Shown here: in pieces, positions 52,154-61,822 of the stretch
Layout of the letters: every line of letters starts with the position of its first letter
How positions within the stretch are numbered: position 1 is the stretch's first letter
Assembly (NCBI GenBank): GCA_030692565.1
Contig: JAUYAO010000050.1
Span: 1 to 64,000 of the forward strand
Reading direction: 5' to 3'
From: Nitrospira sp.
Lineage (GTDB): Bacteria; Nitrospirota; Nitrospiria; Nitrospirales; Nitrospiraceae
Length of the DNA: 64,000 nucleotides
Notes under the pieces: generated by a model
Seen by the model: only the letters and a program-made list of their open reading frames with translations
Database searches by the model: none
Told to the model about the DNA's origin: nothing
Made by a program: the position numbers and the translations under genes

Positions 52154-52891
52154 ATGATACTCCACGAAGCCGCTATGACGAGCCAAGCGCCGACGACCAA
52201 TCCATCCCAGCAATCAAACGGAAGCAAGTTCGCCATGATGGCAGGTATCGTCGTGGCTATCGGACTATTTTTCTACTTCGACCTGGGAAGGGTTCTGTCT
52301 CTGGACGCCTTGAAAAGTAATCGAGACCACTTGCTGGCCTTCACCGAGGCGAATTATGCGACGGCGGTCGGTCTTTTCATCCTTGCCTACATCGTGGTGG
52401 CGGGCTTGTCCCTGCCGGGTGCGGTCATTCTGACGCTGGCCGGAGGATTTCTGTTTGGTAGTATCCTGGGCACCCTCTTTGTGAATCTTGGCGCGACGAC
52501 CGGGGCGACGCTGGCCTTCCTAACGGCGCGCTATCTGTTGCGCGACTGGGTGGAGCAGAAGTTCGGGAAGTGGCTGGGACCCGTTCAGCAGGGCTTTACC
52601 AACAATGCGTTCAGTTATCTGATGACCTTGCGCCTAATTCCCTTGTTCCCGTTCTTCGTAGTGAATTTGGTCTCCGGCCTCACCCGTATGAACGTGGGAA
52701 CCTATGTTGCGGCAACGGCGCTGGGTATTATTCCGGGTTCGTTCGTCTATGCCTACGCCGGCCGGCAGTTGGGAACGATCAACTCGTTGAAGGAAATCGC
52801 CTCGCCGAATGTCATTGGGGCCTTTGTGCTGTTGGGGCTGTTGGCCCTCATTCCGACGGTCTATAAGAAATTTAGAGGAGCGCGCGGATGA
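52154..52891 (+). CDS. TVP38/TMEM64-type (VTT domain) membrane protein
   Basis: This 245-residue protein has about six membrane segments and the VTT core: SLPGAVILTLAGGFLFGSIL, LGATTGATLAFLTARYLLRD, and LRLIPLFPFFVVNLVSGLTR. VTT/DedA-type proteins are lipid scramblases or transporters. The ATG at 52154 follows GAGAGGAG. It overlaps the following disulfide reductase gene by 4 bp (ATGA), a pairing seen in several phyla, which suggests a joint role at the membrane that has not been defined. Confidence 0.88.
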   Translation: MILHEAAMTSQAPTTNPSQQSNGSKFAMMAGIVVAIGLFFYFDLGRVLSLDALKSNRDHLLAFTEANYATAVGLFILAYIVVAGLSLPGAVILTLAGGFLFGSILGTLFVNLGATTGATLAFLTARYLLRDWVEQKFGKWLGPVQQGFTNNAFSYLMTLRLIPLFPFFVVNLVSGLTRMNVGTYVAATALGIIPGSFVYAYAGRQLGTINSLKEIASPNVIGAFVLLGLLALIPTVYKKFRGARG

Positions 52892-54441
52892 GCCAGCAAG
52901 ATGAGAGCCTGATGCTGCCGGACGATGAGCATAATCAGCGGCTTGTCGCCAATGTGCATCCTGCTGACTGGGTCAATCCGGAGCCGCCCGGTCGCTACAA
53001 CATGGTAGTCATCGGGGCTGGGACAGCCGGCTTAATCACGGCTGTCATCGCCGCGAGCTTGGGCGCGAAGGTCGCGCTGATCGAAAAGCATCTGATGGGC
53101 GGCGACTGCCTGAATGTTGGCTGTGTGCCGTCAAAGGGAGTGATTCGCGCTGCGCGGGCCTGGGCCGACCTCCGCAATGCCGCTGAATTCGGCCTGCACA
53201 TTCCCGCCGGCGTGAAGTATGACTTTGGTGCGGCGATGGCGCGTATGCGAAAGCTACGGGCGAAGATCAGCCACAATGATTCGGCGCAACGCTATAAAAA
53301 TCTAGGCGTCGATGTGTTTGTCGGCAACGCGCGGTTCGCAGGGACGGAGACGGTGACGGTCGAAGGGCCGGCCGGCAATCGCTCGCTGCAGTTTGTGAAA
53401 GCGGCGATTTGCACCGGCGCGCGCGCTTCCGCGCCACAGATTCCCGGGCTGCAAGAGGCGGGTTATCTCACCAATGAAACGGTGTTTTCTCTCACGGAGT
53501 TGCCGCCACGTCTCGCGGTGATCGGCGCGGGGCCGATCGGGTGCGAGTTAGCGCAATCGTTTGCCCGGTTTGGCAGCCAGGTCTCTTTGATCGAAACCCA
53601 GCACGGCATTCTGCCGAATGAGGATCGAGATGCGGCGCAGATTGTTGAACCGCAGATGGTGAAGGATGGGGTGCAACTCCTTTGTTGCGGCAAAGATCTG
53701 AAGGTCAGCAGGGTGGACGGCGTGAAGCGTCTCACGGTTGATTCCCATGGCCAACAGTACGACGTGGCGGTCGATGAAATTCTGGTAGGTGTCGGCCGCA
53801 CTCCGAATGTGGAAGGGCTGGGGCTGGACGCGGTCGGGGTCGAGTTCGATAAGAATGGCGTCAAGGTGAATGGCCGGTTGCAGACCAGCAATCCACGCAT
53901 CTTCGCGGCGGGTGATGTCTGTTCCCGCCACAAGTTTACCCACGCTGCCGATGCGATGGCGCAGATCGTGATCCAAAATGCCCTGTTTCCCCATCCGTTC
54001 GGTTTAGGCTATGCCAGCGTGGATTCGCTGATCATGCCCTGGTGCACGTTCACGGACCCAGAGATTGCACACGTCGGGATGTATGAGAAAGACGCGAAGG
54101 AGAAAGGTCTCGAGGTCGAAACCTATACGTTCAAGTTGGATGAAGTCGACCGTGCCATCCTTGACGGCGAAGACAAAGGATTTGCGCGGGTTCACATTCA
54201 AAAGGGTTCGGACAAGGTCCTGGGAGCGACGATTGTGGCAGCGCATGCCGGCGAGATGATCAGTGAATTCTCCGTCTTGATGAAAGCCGGACTCGGGGCC
54301 AAGACGATTGCCGGGACCATCCATCCCTATCCCACCCAGGCGGAGGTCAATAAGAAGGTGGTCAATCTCTGGCGCAAGGCGCATTTCACGCCGGCGACGA
54401 GGAATCGGCTCGTGAAACTCTTTGCCTGGATGAGGAGGTAG
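52888..54441 (+). CDS. Pyridine nucleotide-disulfide oxidoreductase (MerA/Lpd-like, not a mercuric reductase)
   Basis: This 517-residue flavoprotein has FAD-binding VVIGAGTAGLITAVIAASLG, the redox pair in GGDCLNVGCVPSKG (CxxxxC), the NAD(P) motif IGAGPIGCELAQSFARFG, and AAGDVCSRHKFTHAAD with the C-terminal dimerisation domain containing the His-Pro pair (TIHPYPTQ-EV). The vicinal C-terminal cysteines that define mercuric reductase are absent (it ends KLFAWMRR), and there is no N-terminal metal-binding domain. It is translationally coupled to the VTT protein, so the substrate may be membrane-linked. True substrate unknown. Confidence 0.88.
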   Translation: MSQQDESLMLPDDEHNQRLVANVHPADWVNPEPPGRYNMVVIGAGTAGLITAVIAASLGAKVALIEKHLMGGDCLNVGCVPSKGVIRAARAWADLRNAAEFGLHIPAGVKYDFGAAMARMRKLRAKISHNDSAQRYKNLGVDVFVGNARFAGTETVTVEGPAGNRSLQFVKAAICTGARASAPQIPGLQEAGYLTNETVFSLTELPPRLAVIGAGPIGCELAQSFARFGSQVSLIETQHGILPNEDRDAAQIVEPQMVKDGVQLLCCGKDLKVSRVDGVKRLTVDSHGQQYDVAVDEILVGVGRTPNVEGLGLDAVGVEFDKNGVKVNGRLQTSNPRIFAAGDVCSRHKFTHAADAMAQIVIQNALFPHPFGLGYASVDSLIMPWCTFTDPEIAHVGMYEKDAKEKGLEVETYTFKLDEVDRAILDGEDKGFARVHIQKGSDKVLGATIVAAHAGEMISEFSVLMKAGLGAKTIAGTIHPYPTQAEVNKKVVNLWRKAHFTPATRNRLVKLFAWMRR

Positions 54442-54453
54442 GAGAGGAACGGC

Positions 54454-55206
54454 ATGACGGCCTTGCAGAGGGTGGTTGCGCTCACGGTTCTGATCTCAGG
54501 CAGCCTCGGTGGTCAGGTAATGTCCTGGGGGCAATCTGCGCCGGTCATCGAGGTTGGGAAGTTCTCCTCGGATCAGCCCGGGGCAGGCCTTCCTGGCGGC
54601 TGGAAGCCCCTGACGTTCAAGAAGATCCCGAAGCAGACGGAATATGTGCTGGTGAAAGATGGCGAACAGGTCGTGGTGAAGGCCACGAGTGACGCTTCAG
54701 CCTCCGGGCTGACGAAGGAAGTGGCCATCAATCCCAAAGACTATCCCATTGTCCGCTGGCGCTGGAAGGTCGAGAATCTGCTTCAGCATAGCGACGTGAG
54801 CCGGAAGGATGGGGACGATTACCCGGCCCGGCTCTATATTACGTTTGCCTATGATCCCGACCATGTGAGCTTCGGGAGGAAGTTGAAGTACAAGGCGGGC
54901 CGGGCGCTCTTTGGCGACATTCCCATCGGCGCGTTGAACTATATCTGGGACACGAAGACGCCGGTCGGTGCGATCGTTGAAAATGCCTATACCGATTTTG
55001 CCAAAATGGTGATCGTCGAGAGTGGCACTCAGAAAGTGGGCATGTGGGTCGACGAAGAGCGGAATATTTACGAAGACTACAAGAAGGCGTTCGGGGAGGA
55101 GCCGCCGATGATTAACGGCGTCGCGATCATGAGCGATACGGATAATACCAAGGAACGCGCTACAGCCTACTACGGTGATATCATTTTCAAAAAGGTGGCC
55201 CAATAA
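54454..55206 (+). CDS. DUF3047 protein, secreted
   Basis: This 250-residue protein has a signal peptide (ending near MSWGQSA) and the DUF3047 pattern: FSSDQPGAGLPGGWKPLTFK, KDYPIVRWRWKVENLLQHSD, DDYPARLYITFAYD, LNYIWDTKTPVGAIVENAYT and VMSDTDNT-like GVAIMSDTDNTKERATAYYG. The family is periplasmic and of unknown function. It follows the disulfide reductase after 12 bp and probably belongs to the same transcript. Confidence 0.85.
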   Translation: MTALQRVVALTVLISGSLGGQVMSWGQSAPVIEVGKFSSDQPGAGLPGGWKPLTFKKIPKQTEYVLVKDGEQVVVKATSDASASGLTKEVAINPKDYPIVRWRWKVENLLQHSDVSRKDGDDYPARLYITFAYDPDHVSFGRKLKYKAGRALFGDIPIGALNYIWDTKTPVGAIVENAYTDFAKMVIVESGTQKVGMWVDEERNIYEDYKKAFGEEPPMINGVAIMSDTDNTKERATAYYGDIIFKKVAQ

Positions 55207-55284
55207 ACTGCCGGTTGCCGGTCTTCCCGCCCTGTGTCTGCCTGTGCTCACGATCCCTGTTCGGGTCAACAGGCCCATTCATCC

Positions 55285-55317
55285 GTGATGCTTTTGTGAC
55301 AATCGCTTGTTATCCTG
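55285..55317 (+). promoter_or_regulatory. Two 11-bp-spaced GTGA repeats and -10 before the response regulator
   Basis: CGTGA at 55285 and TGTGA at 55296 are 11 bp apart, as expected for an OmpR-family dimer site. A -10-like TATCCT (55312-55317) begins 11 bp after the second repeat. Matching arrays lie at 57849 and 62995, suggesting autoregulation by the regulator encoded here. Confidence 0.65.
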
Positions 55318-55323
55318 ACAATC

Positions 55324-56070
55324 ATGGTAGATGGGGGACAACATAGGCAAAGTGTGAAGCCGCGAAAAATCCTCGTGATTGAAGATGACCGGGACATTGC
55401 GCGTCTCGTGGAACTCCATCTGCATGATCTGGGATATGACGTACAGGTGGCGCATGATGGTGTGTCCGGCCTCAAGCAAGCCCTCTCCAAACCCTACGAT
55501 TTAATCATCCTCGATCTGATGCTTCCAGGGATCGAAGGATTGGAGGTGTGCCGAAGTCTACGCGCCAAACCCAACTACACTCCCATCCTGATGCTGACGG
55601 CCAAGTCAACGGAGCTGGATCGTGTGCTGGGCCTGGAGGTCGGCGCAGACGATTATCTGACCAAGCCGTTTGGTATTCGGGAACTCCTCGCCCGAGTAAA
55701 GGCGTTATTCCGCCGCATGGAGGCGCTCGGATCGCAGATGGCTTCAGGCACGCAGAACACGATTCAAGTGGGTGATCTCGTGATTGATGCTGAAAAGCGC
55801 ACGGTCACGCTTCGCGGTCAATCGGTTGACCTGACCGCCAAAGAGTTTGATCTCCTGCTTCAGTTTGCTCAGCACCCAGGCCGAGCCTATACACGCTCCC
55901 AACTCCTTGATCTGGTGTGGGGGTATGCCCACGAGGGCTACGAACACACCGTGAACTCCCATATCAACCGGCTGAGGGCCAAGATCGAGCGCGACCCTGC
56001 CCACCCTCAGTACGTGTTGACGGTGTGGGGAATCGGCTACAGGTTTTATGAAGAGCAAGTAGAAGGCTAG
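55324..56070 (+). CDS. OmpR/PhoB-family response regulator
   Basis: This 248-residue protein has a full receiver (DD at 21-22, phosphoacceptor D64 in LILDLMLPG, Lys in DYLTKPF) and a winged-helix DNA-binding domain (VDLTAKEFDLLLQFAQHPGR, RSQLLDLVWGYAHEGYEHTV, NSHINRLRAKIERDP). The ATG at 55324 has no ribosome site and coincides with the predicted transcription start; GTG at 55354 (after ATAGGCAAA) is an alternative giving a normal receiver start. The kinase gene follows after 4 bp. Confidence 0.93.
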   Translation: MVDGGQHRQSVKPRKILVIEDDRDIARLVELHLHDLGYDVQVAHDGVSGLKQALSKPYDLIILDLMLPGIEGLEVCRSLRAKPNYTPILMLTAKSTELDRVLGLEVGADDYLTKPFGIRELLARVKALFRRMEALGSQMASGTQNTIQVGDLVIDAEKRTVTLRGQSVDLTAKEFDLLLQFAQHPGRAYTRSQLLDLVWGYAHEGYEHTVNSHINRLRAKIERDPAHPQYVLTVWGIGYRFYEEQVEG

Positions 56071-56074
56071 TCCG

Positions 56075-57565
56075 ATGTTCAAAACCCTGTATGGGAAGCT
56101 GGCCATTGTCCTCCTCGGACTGTTTTGCCTAATAGGCGCCGTGGCCATTTTACTGACGTTGTATACGACTCGGCTGTATTTCCAAGAGGTCAACCAGAAG
56201 CTCAACCGAACCTTGGCCGAGCACATGGTTTCTGAAAATATCCTGATGCAGGCGGGACAAGTGAATGAAGCGGCGCTCAAGAAGATTTTTCACATGCTCA
56301 TGGTGATTAACCCCAGCATCGAAGTCTACCTGCTCGATGCTCAGGGGACGATCCTGACCTTTTCAGCCCCTCCCGCAAAGGTGAAACGACAACGCATTTC
56401 GCTAGACCCACTGGAGCGGTTTTTGTCGGGAGACGAAGACCTCCCAATTCTGGGTGACGACCCGCGTGACATCAATCGTGAGAAGATCTTTTCGGTCTTT
56501 CCCATACAACGCTTAAATGGCCAAATCGAGGGTTATCTGTACGTGATCCTGGGTGGCGAGGAACATGATTCGGTGGCGCAGATGCTTGGAGGGAGTTACA
56601 TTCTCCGTTTGAGTCTGTGGGCCGTAGCCGCAACACTGCTGTTTGTCCTTCTGACCGGACTCCTTATTTTTGAGTTATTGACTCGGAGGCTCAGAACGCT
56701 CGCCGTGGCGATGGAGACCTTCAAGCGGGGTGATTTTTCCAAACAGCCAGATTCTTCATACCGGTCTCAGGTTCATTTCAATACAGCTCGGAAGGGAGAT
56801 GAAATATACGAGTTAGGCACGATCTTTACCCAGATGGCGGATCGTATCCATCAGCAGGTAGGGCAGCTCAAACAGATTGATTTGTTGCGACGCGAGCTGG
56901 TAGCCAATGTCTCTCACGATCTTCGCACGCCCCTGACATCCCTTCAGGGCTATCTCGATACCCTGCTCATGAAGGAAGGGACGCTGTCGCCGCAGGAGCA
57001 ACGGACCTATCTTGAAATCGCGACCAAGCACAGCGAGCAATTAGGAACATTGGTGGCCGAGCTGTTTGAGCTGGCGAAGCTGGATTCATGCGAGATGGAG
57101 CCTCACGTCGAGGCGTTTTCCCTGGGTGAACTCGTACAAGACGTGGTCCAACAACTCCGGCTTGCCGCAGAACAGAAGCGTGTCGGGCTCCAAACAGACT
57201 TTCTGGAGGACCTTCCGTTCGTGTCAGCTGATATTGGGCTTATCGAGCGGGTCCTTGAAAATCTCATCGAGAATGCCCTCCGGTACACCCAGCCAGGCGG
57301 TATCGTAACCGTGGCTCTCACCCAAAGAAACGAGACAATCGTGGCACAGGTGACGGATACCGGTTGTGGAATTTCGCCTGAGGATCTCCCATACATTTTC
57401 GACCGGTTCTTTCGCGCGGGGGCAAGCAACCAGGAGCATTCCACCGGGGCGGGGCTTGGTCTTGCCATCGCCAAGCGGATACTTGAGCTCCATGGAAGCG
57501 CCATTGAGGCCCAGAGCATCCTCAATAGCGGAACGACCGTCACCTTTCATCTGCCCGCTGCTTGA
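56075..57565 (+). CDS. Sensor histidine kinase
   Basis: The 496-residue membrane kinase has transmembrane segments at about 7-29 and 177-201, a periplasmic sensor region of about 145 residues between them, and a HAMP domain (200-265). The phosphorylated His281 lies in NVSHDLRTPLTS. The ATP domain has N box ENALRYTQPGG, G1 DTGCGISPED, F box YIFDRFFRAG and G2 GAGLGLAIAK. It pairs with the upstream regulator. The sensed signal is unknown; the periplasmic domain (NPSIEVYLLDAQGTILTFSA) looks PDC/PAS-like. Confidence 0.93.
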   Translation: MFKTLYGKLAIVLLGLFCLIGAVAILLTLYTTRLYFQEVNQKLNRTLAEHMVSENILMQAGQVNEAALKKIFHMLMVINPSIEVYLLDAQGTILTFSAPPAKVKRQRISLDPLERFLSGDEDLPILGDDPRDINREKIFSVFPIQRLNGQIEGYLYVILGGEEHDSVAQMLGGSYILRLSLWAVAATLLFVLLTGLLIFELLTRRLRTLAVAMETFKRGDFSKQPDSSYRSQVHFNTARKGDEIYELGTIFTQMADRIHQQVGQLKQIDLLRRELVANVSHDLRTPLTSLQGYLDTLLMKEGTLSPQEQRTYLEIATKHSEQLGTLVAELFELAKLDSCEMEPHVEAFSLGELVQDVVQQLRLAAEQKRVGLQTDFLEDLPFVSADIGLIERVLENLIENALRYTQPGGIVTVALTQRNETIVAQVTDTGCGISPEDLPYIFDRFFRAGASNQEHSTGAGLGLAIAKRILELHGSAIEAQSILNSGTTVTFHLPAA

Positions 57566-57924
57566 CCCTCCATTGAGTCCATCGGTTCTCCATCGACGAA
57601 ACACTCATCCCAACCGCGATCGTTTTGTGACAGGTGGATTGCTTGGGAAGCGATCCTTTGCACAGGTCATGCTGTTAAGCGCGGTTCCCTTTCAGGGACG
57701 TGTCTTGGTGGTGACTTCGCCTGCGGGTCTGTTGGTTATCAACCTCTCCGCAGTCCACACTCTCTCCGAAGCAGATGACGCTCGCATCACCGTGATGCCG
57801 AGGTCTGATCCCGGTCTGACCAAGACGCTCGGTGCCCCGTGATCAAAATGTGATTGTTTTGTGAGACGAACGTGATTCGGGTGCGCCATCATGCGTCCTG
57901 AATGGCGAAACGAAAGGAGCATCG
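57566..57924 (+). other. Intergenic region after the kinase, with regulatory repeats
   Basis: These 359 bp hold no convincing gene. A 57-codon frame from the ATG at 57669 has no ribosome site. At 57615-57633 the sequence CCGCGATCGTTTTGTGACA differs at only three of 19 positions from the repeat pair before the response regulator, a possible extra binding site. The stronger triple repeat lies at 57849. Confidence 0.5.
57849..57892 (+). promoter_or_regulatory. Three 11-bp-spaced GTGA repeats and -10 before the zinc-ribbon gene
   Basis: TGTGA at 57849, TGTGA at 57860 and CGTGA at 57871 are spaced exactly 11 bp. A -10-like CATCAT (57887-57892) begins 11 bp after the last repeat, the geometry of a PhoB-type activated promoter without a -35. 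It would drive the genes from 57925 on. Confidence 0.7.
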
Positions 57925-58122
57925 GTGACGTGTCAACGTTGCAAGGGCTTGATGGTGGAAGAGCGGTTCTTCGATTTTCTGGACAGCAGTGTCCAAAATA
58001 ATCCGGCATGGCGTTGTGTCAATTGCGGAGAGGTGACGGAGATGATCATTGTGCGCAATCGATCTGTACAGTCACGAACGAGCGATGTGTGGAACGGCCT
58101 TAATGTCTCTCTCATTCCATGA
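57925..58122 (+). CDS. Small zinc-ribbon protein
   Basis: This 65-residue protein starts at GTG, five bases after AAAGGAG. It has CQRC near the N-terminus and CVNC about 30 residues later (MTCQRCKGLMVEERFFDFLD, AWRCVNCGEVTEMI), two CxxC pairs that should bind one zinc. Role unknown. It is the first gene behind the triple GTGA repeat and is probably induced by the adjacent two-component system. Confidence 0.8.
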   Translation: MTCQRCKGLMVEERFFDFLDSSVQNNPAWRCVNCGEVTEMIIVRNRSVQSRTSDVWNGLNVSLIP

Positions 58123-58183
58123 CGGAGCAGACTGAGTTCTCCGGGTAAAGTGGCAGAGTCGAAACTAACAAGGAGGATCGACA

Positions 58184-58810
58184 ATGAATAATATGAACAG
58201 CATAAAGAGGATGGTATTTGTGGTGGGGCTGATGGGCTTGCCCATTGTGTCGCTTCCGGCCTGCGCCGGAATGATGCAGGACTCAAAAGGGGCGATGATG
58301 GAGAAGGGCGAAACGATGACCAAAGATGGCTCCATGACGAAGACGGACAAGAAGATGATGGGGCAGAAAGACGGCTCGATGATGGAGCAGAAGACCGGAA
58401 TGATGGAAGGACAGATGGCGGAAATCCGTACCGGCATGCTAGCGGGTGCGGGTAGCCATCACGCAGCCGGGACGGTCTCCGTGACCAAAGATCAGAGTGG
58501 TCACAAGACCCTGAACCTGACGGAGATTCTCGTGGATCAGGTACTTGATGGACGGGTCTATCTCGCCAAAAACGGCGATTATCGCACAGGGATCGAGCTG
58601 GGAAAGCTGACGCAATTTTCCGGGACGGTCGATTTTCCGATTCCCGGCACGGTTAATCTGGAGGAGTACGACAGCGTGGTGATCTGGTGCAAGAAGTTCA
58701 ACGTGGAGATCGGCCGCGCGTCCTTCGGGAAAGCAACGATGGAAGCGGGCGATGCGATGATGGACAAGAAGGAGGCGATGATGGAAGGGAAGAAGGGAAT
58801 GACGAAATAG
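58184..58810 (+). CDS. DM13-domain protein with methionine-rich repeats
   Basis: This 208-residue exported protein has a signal sequence with a possible lipobox (VSLPAC), then a Met/Lys/Asp-rich segment (KGAMMEKGETMTKDGSMTKT) and the DM13 domain: HHAAGTVSVTKDQSGHKTLN, DYRTGIELGKLTQFSGTVDF, YDSVVIWCKKFNVEIGRASF. DM13 is proposed to bind a redox cofactor through the conserved Cys (VIWCKKF here). A second Met-rich tail follows. Met-rich segments often bind copper or silver; that is inference. AGGAGG precedes the start. Confidence 0.85.
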   Translation: MNNMNSIKRMVFVVGLMGLPIVSLPACAGMMQDSKGAMMEKGETMTKDGSMTKTDKKMMGQKDGSMMEQKTGMMEGQMAEIRTGMLAGAGSHHAAGTVSVTKDQSGHKTLNLTEILVDQVLDGRVYLAKNGDYRTGIELGKLTQFSGTVDFPIPGTVNLEEYDSVVIWCKKFNVEIGRASFGKATMEAGDAMMDKKEAMMEGKKGMTK

Positions 58811-58826
58811 CAGGGCGGAGGACATC

Positions 58827-59411
58827 ATGAACAAAGAGATCACCAACGCTCACAGAGGCCTTTCGTGGAGAGGTGTGGTCATAATTGTCGGAATCGTATT
58901 GGGAACCATCGTCCAGTACGTGAACTCGCCTCAGGAGGTCCATGCCTTGACCGGAATGCAGGTGCCGGAGATCACGAGCTCGGCCTGGATCAATTCAGAG
59001 CCTCAATCGCTCAGTGGTCTCCGTGGCAAAGTGGTCCTGGTCGAGTTCTGGACCTTTGACTGCTACAACTGCCGAAATGTGGAACCCCAGGTGAAGCAAT
59101 GGCATCAGCAGTACGCGGATCGCGGACTCGTGGTCATCGGCATCCATTCCCCGGAGTTCGCGTACGAAAAGGACATCGATGCCGTGACACGCTATGTCAG
59201 GGATCACGGCATCCGCTACGTCGTGGCCGTGGATAACGATTTCGTTAATTGGGATCGCTTCGGCAACCGCTATTGGCCGGCGATGTACCTCGTCGATAAA
59301 CAAGGGGTAGTCCGCTATGTGCGAGTGGGTGAGGGAGGGTACGCCCAGACGCAACGGGTCATCGAAACCTTGCTGAAGGAAGACTTTTCGCATGAGACGC
59401 CTAAAAAGTGA
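58827..59411 (+). CDS. Membrane-anchored thioredoxin-like protein (TlpA/DipZ type)
   Basis: The 194-residue protein has an N-terminal anchor (VVIIVGIVLGTIVQYV), then a redoxin fold: LSGLRGKVVLVEFWTFDCYN, redox pair CYNC, GLVVIGIHSPEF and the cis-Pro in RYWPAMYLVDKQG. The insertion around DIDAVTRYVRDHGIRYVVAV is typical of DipZ C-terminal-like proteins. It should act on periplasmic thiols. It follows the DM13 gene after 16 bp and may keep its cysteine or a bound metal in the right state. Confidence 0.87.
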   Translation: MNKEITNAHRGLSWRGVVIIVGIVLGTIVQYVNSPQEVHALTGMQVPEITSSAWINSEPQSLSGLRGKVVLVEFWTFDCYNCRNVEPQVKQWHQQYADRGLVVIGIHSPEFAYEKDIDAVTRYVRDHGIRYVVAVDNDFVNWDRFGNRYWPAMYLVDKQGVVRYVRVGEGGYAQTQRVIETLLKEDFSHETPKK

Positions 59412-59504
59412 TCGGGCAGTGTGTGAGCAGGTCACATTGTCGCTACCTCAAGATTCGTCTTTGATGGACAGGCCTGGATATGCACATTTGCGCATGCGGA
59501 CGCA

Positions 59505-60692
59505 ATGCCCATAGATGAGATTCCCCAAAAGGTCAGTGATCGCTATGCTCGGGCTGCGTCAACGGGCGAGCAAATGTGTTGCCCGACCAGTTACGACATG
59601 GCCAATCTCCAGTCCTTCATCCCGGAAGAAGTCCTCAAGATTTCGTATGGTTGCGGGACGCCCGCCGGGCTCAAGACCGTCTCCCCAGGGGAAACCGTGT
59701 TGGATATCGGTTCAGGTGGCGGCATCGATTGCTTCGAAGCCTCCCGGCTCGTCGGCCCCACTGGTCACGTCATCGGGATCGACATGACGGACACGATGCT
59801 GGCCATCGCCCGGAAGCATGCCCCCGTCGTCGCAACCAATCTTGGATATGCCTCCTCCAACGTCGAGTTTCGCAAAGGGATGGCAGACGCGATGCCGGTG
59901 AACGACGGCGCCGTCGATCTCATCATCTCCAATTGTGTGATCAACCTGGCGCCGGATAAACGGAAGGTCTTCAGGGAAATGTTTCGCGTTGCCAAACCGG
60001 GTGGACGATTTACGATCTCCGACATCGTGGCCGATCAGCCCGTTCCGCAGTACTTGGTGCATGACGCTGAAAAGTGGGGCAACTGCCTCTCCGGGGCGCT
60101 GACGCTTACCGACTATATCGCGGGGATGGTGGGAGCCGGCTTCCTGGGCATTCATCTGCTCAAGTCCTCGCCCTGGCAGGTGATCGACGGCATTCACTTC
60201 TTCTCTGTCACCTTGACGGGATTTAAACTTCCCGCCGGCGCGCCTCAGTCGGCCGTTCGTTATGCCACGCTCCGCGGACCGTTCAGCCGAGTGGTCGATG
60301 AACTGGGCACGACCTATTCCCGAGGCATTCCTCAGCCAATCACGCCGGACACTGTGTGCCTCTTGAGCCAGACTCCGTTGGTTTCTCACTTTATCTTGTC
60401 CTCCGCCCCCCTGTGGTTGGATCGAGCCGATGACCGATGGACCGCAGTCTATCCGTCAGACGCGCCCTGCCTCTGGCAAGGGTATTTCGCCATGCTTGCC
60501 GGACCCTTCGTCGAAGCCGCCGATGACGATCACCATGTGTATCGCCGAGGCGAACCGTTGGAGATCTGTTCGAAGACGCTAGAAGTATTGGAATCCGACA
60601 CCTACGTTCCTCATTTCGCGATCATCAACCGCGCAGGCCAGATCGTCAGCGGTGACGCTGTCACTTGCTCTCCCAATGGAGACTGTTGCTGA
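59505..60692 (+). CDS. arsM: ArsM-like arsenite methyltransferase
   Basis: This 395-residue methyltransferase has the AdoMet motif VLDIGSGGGIDCF (66-77), the ArsM hallmark SNCVINLAPDKRKVFREMFR, and cysteines suited to As(III) binding (C25-C26, C50 in SYGCGTP, C144 in SNCVINL). The C-terminal 150 residues are an added domain ending in the cysteine-rich CSPNGDCC. ArsM methylates arsenite to mono- and dimethylarsenic. Its neighbour arsS would adenosylate the dimethyl product. The ATG at 59505 lacks a strong ribosome site. Confidence 0.85.
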   Translation: MPIDEIPQKVSDRYARAASTGEQMCCPTSYDMANLQSFIPEEVLKISYGCGTPAGLKTVSPGETVLDIGSGGGIDCFEASRLVGPTGHVIGIDMTDTMLAIARKHAPVVATNLGYASSNVEFRKGMADAMPVNDGAVDLIISNCVINLAPDKRKVFREMFRVAKPGGRFTISDIVADQPVPQYLVHDAEKWGNCLSGALTLTDYIAGMVGAGFLGIHLLKSSPWQVIDGIHFFSVTLTGFKLPAGAPQSAVRYATLRGPFSRVVDELGTTYSRGIPQPITPDTVCLLSQTPLVSHFILSSAPLWLDRADDRWTAVYPSDAPCLWQGYFAMLAGPFVEAADDDHHVYRRGEPLEICSKTLEVLESDTYVPHFAIINRAGQIVSGDAVTCSPNGDCC

Positions 60693-60771
60693 TGCTTGGT
60701 GACGATGAGTCACGCAGGCGATCTCGGTAATCGGTTCTGAAACGGGCCGCGGCATGTTGAGAAAGAATCCT

Positions 60772-61814
<1,043 letters not shown>

Positions 61815-61822
61815 GGGCTACG

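Noticed and set aside
52888-54441. Mercuric reductase merA
   Set aside because: It lacks the C-terminal vicinal cysteines and an N-terminal metal-binding domain, and no mer genes are nearby.
57669-57842. 57-codon frame between the kinase and the zinc-ribbon gene
   Set aside because: It has no ribosome binding site and no family resemblance, and it is in frame with a longer shadow of the kinase gene.
59422-59437. TGTGA upstream of arsM as a further regulator site
   Set aside because: No second repeat lies 11 bp away on either side, so the pattern of the other arrays is not met.
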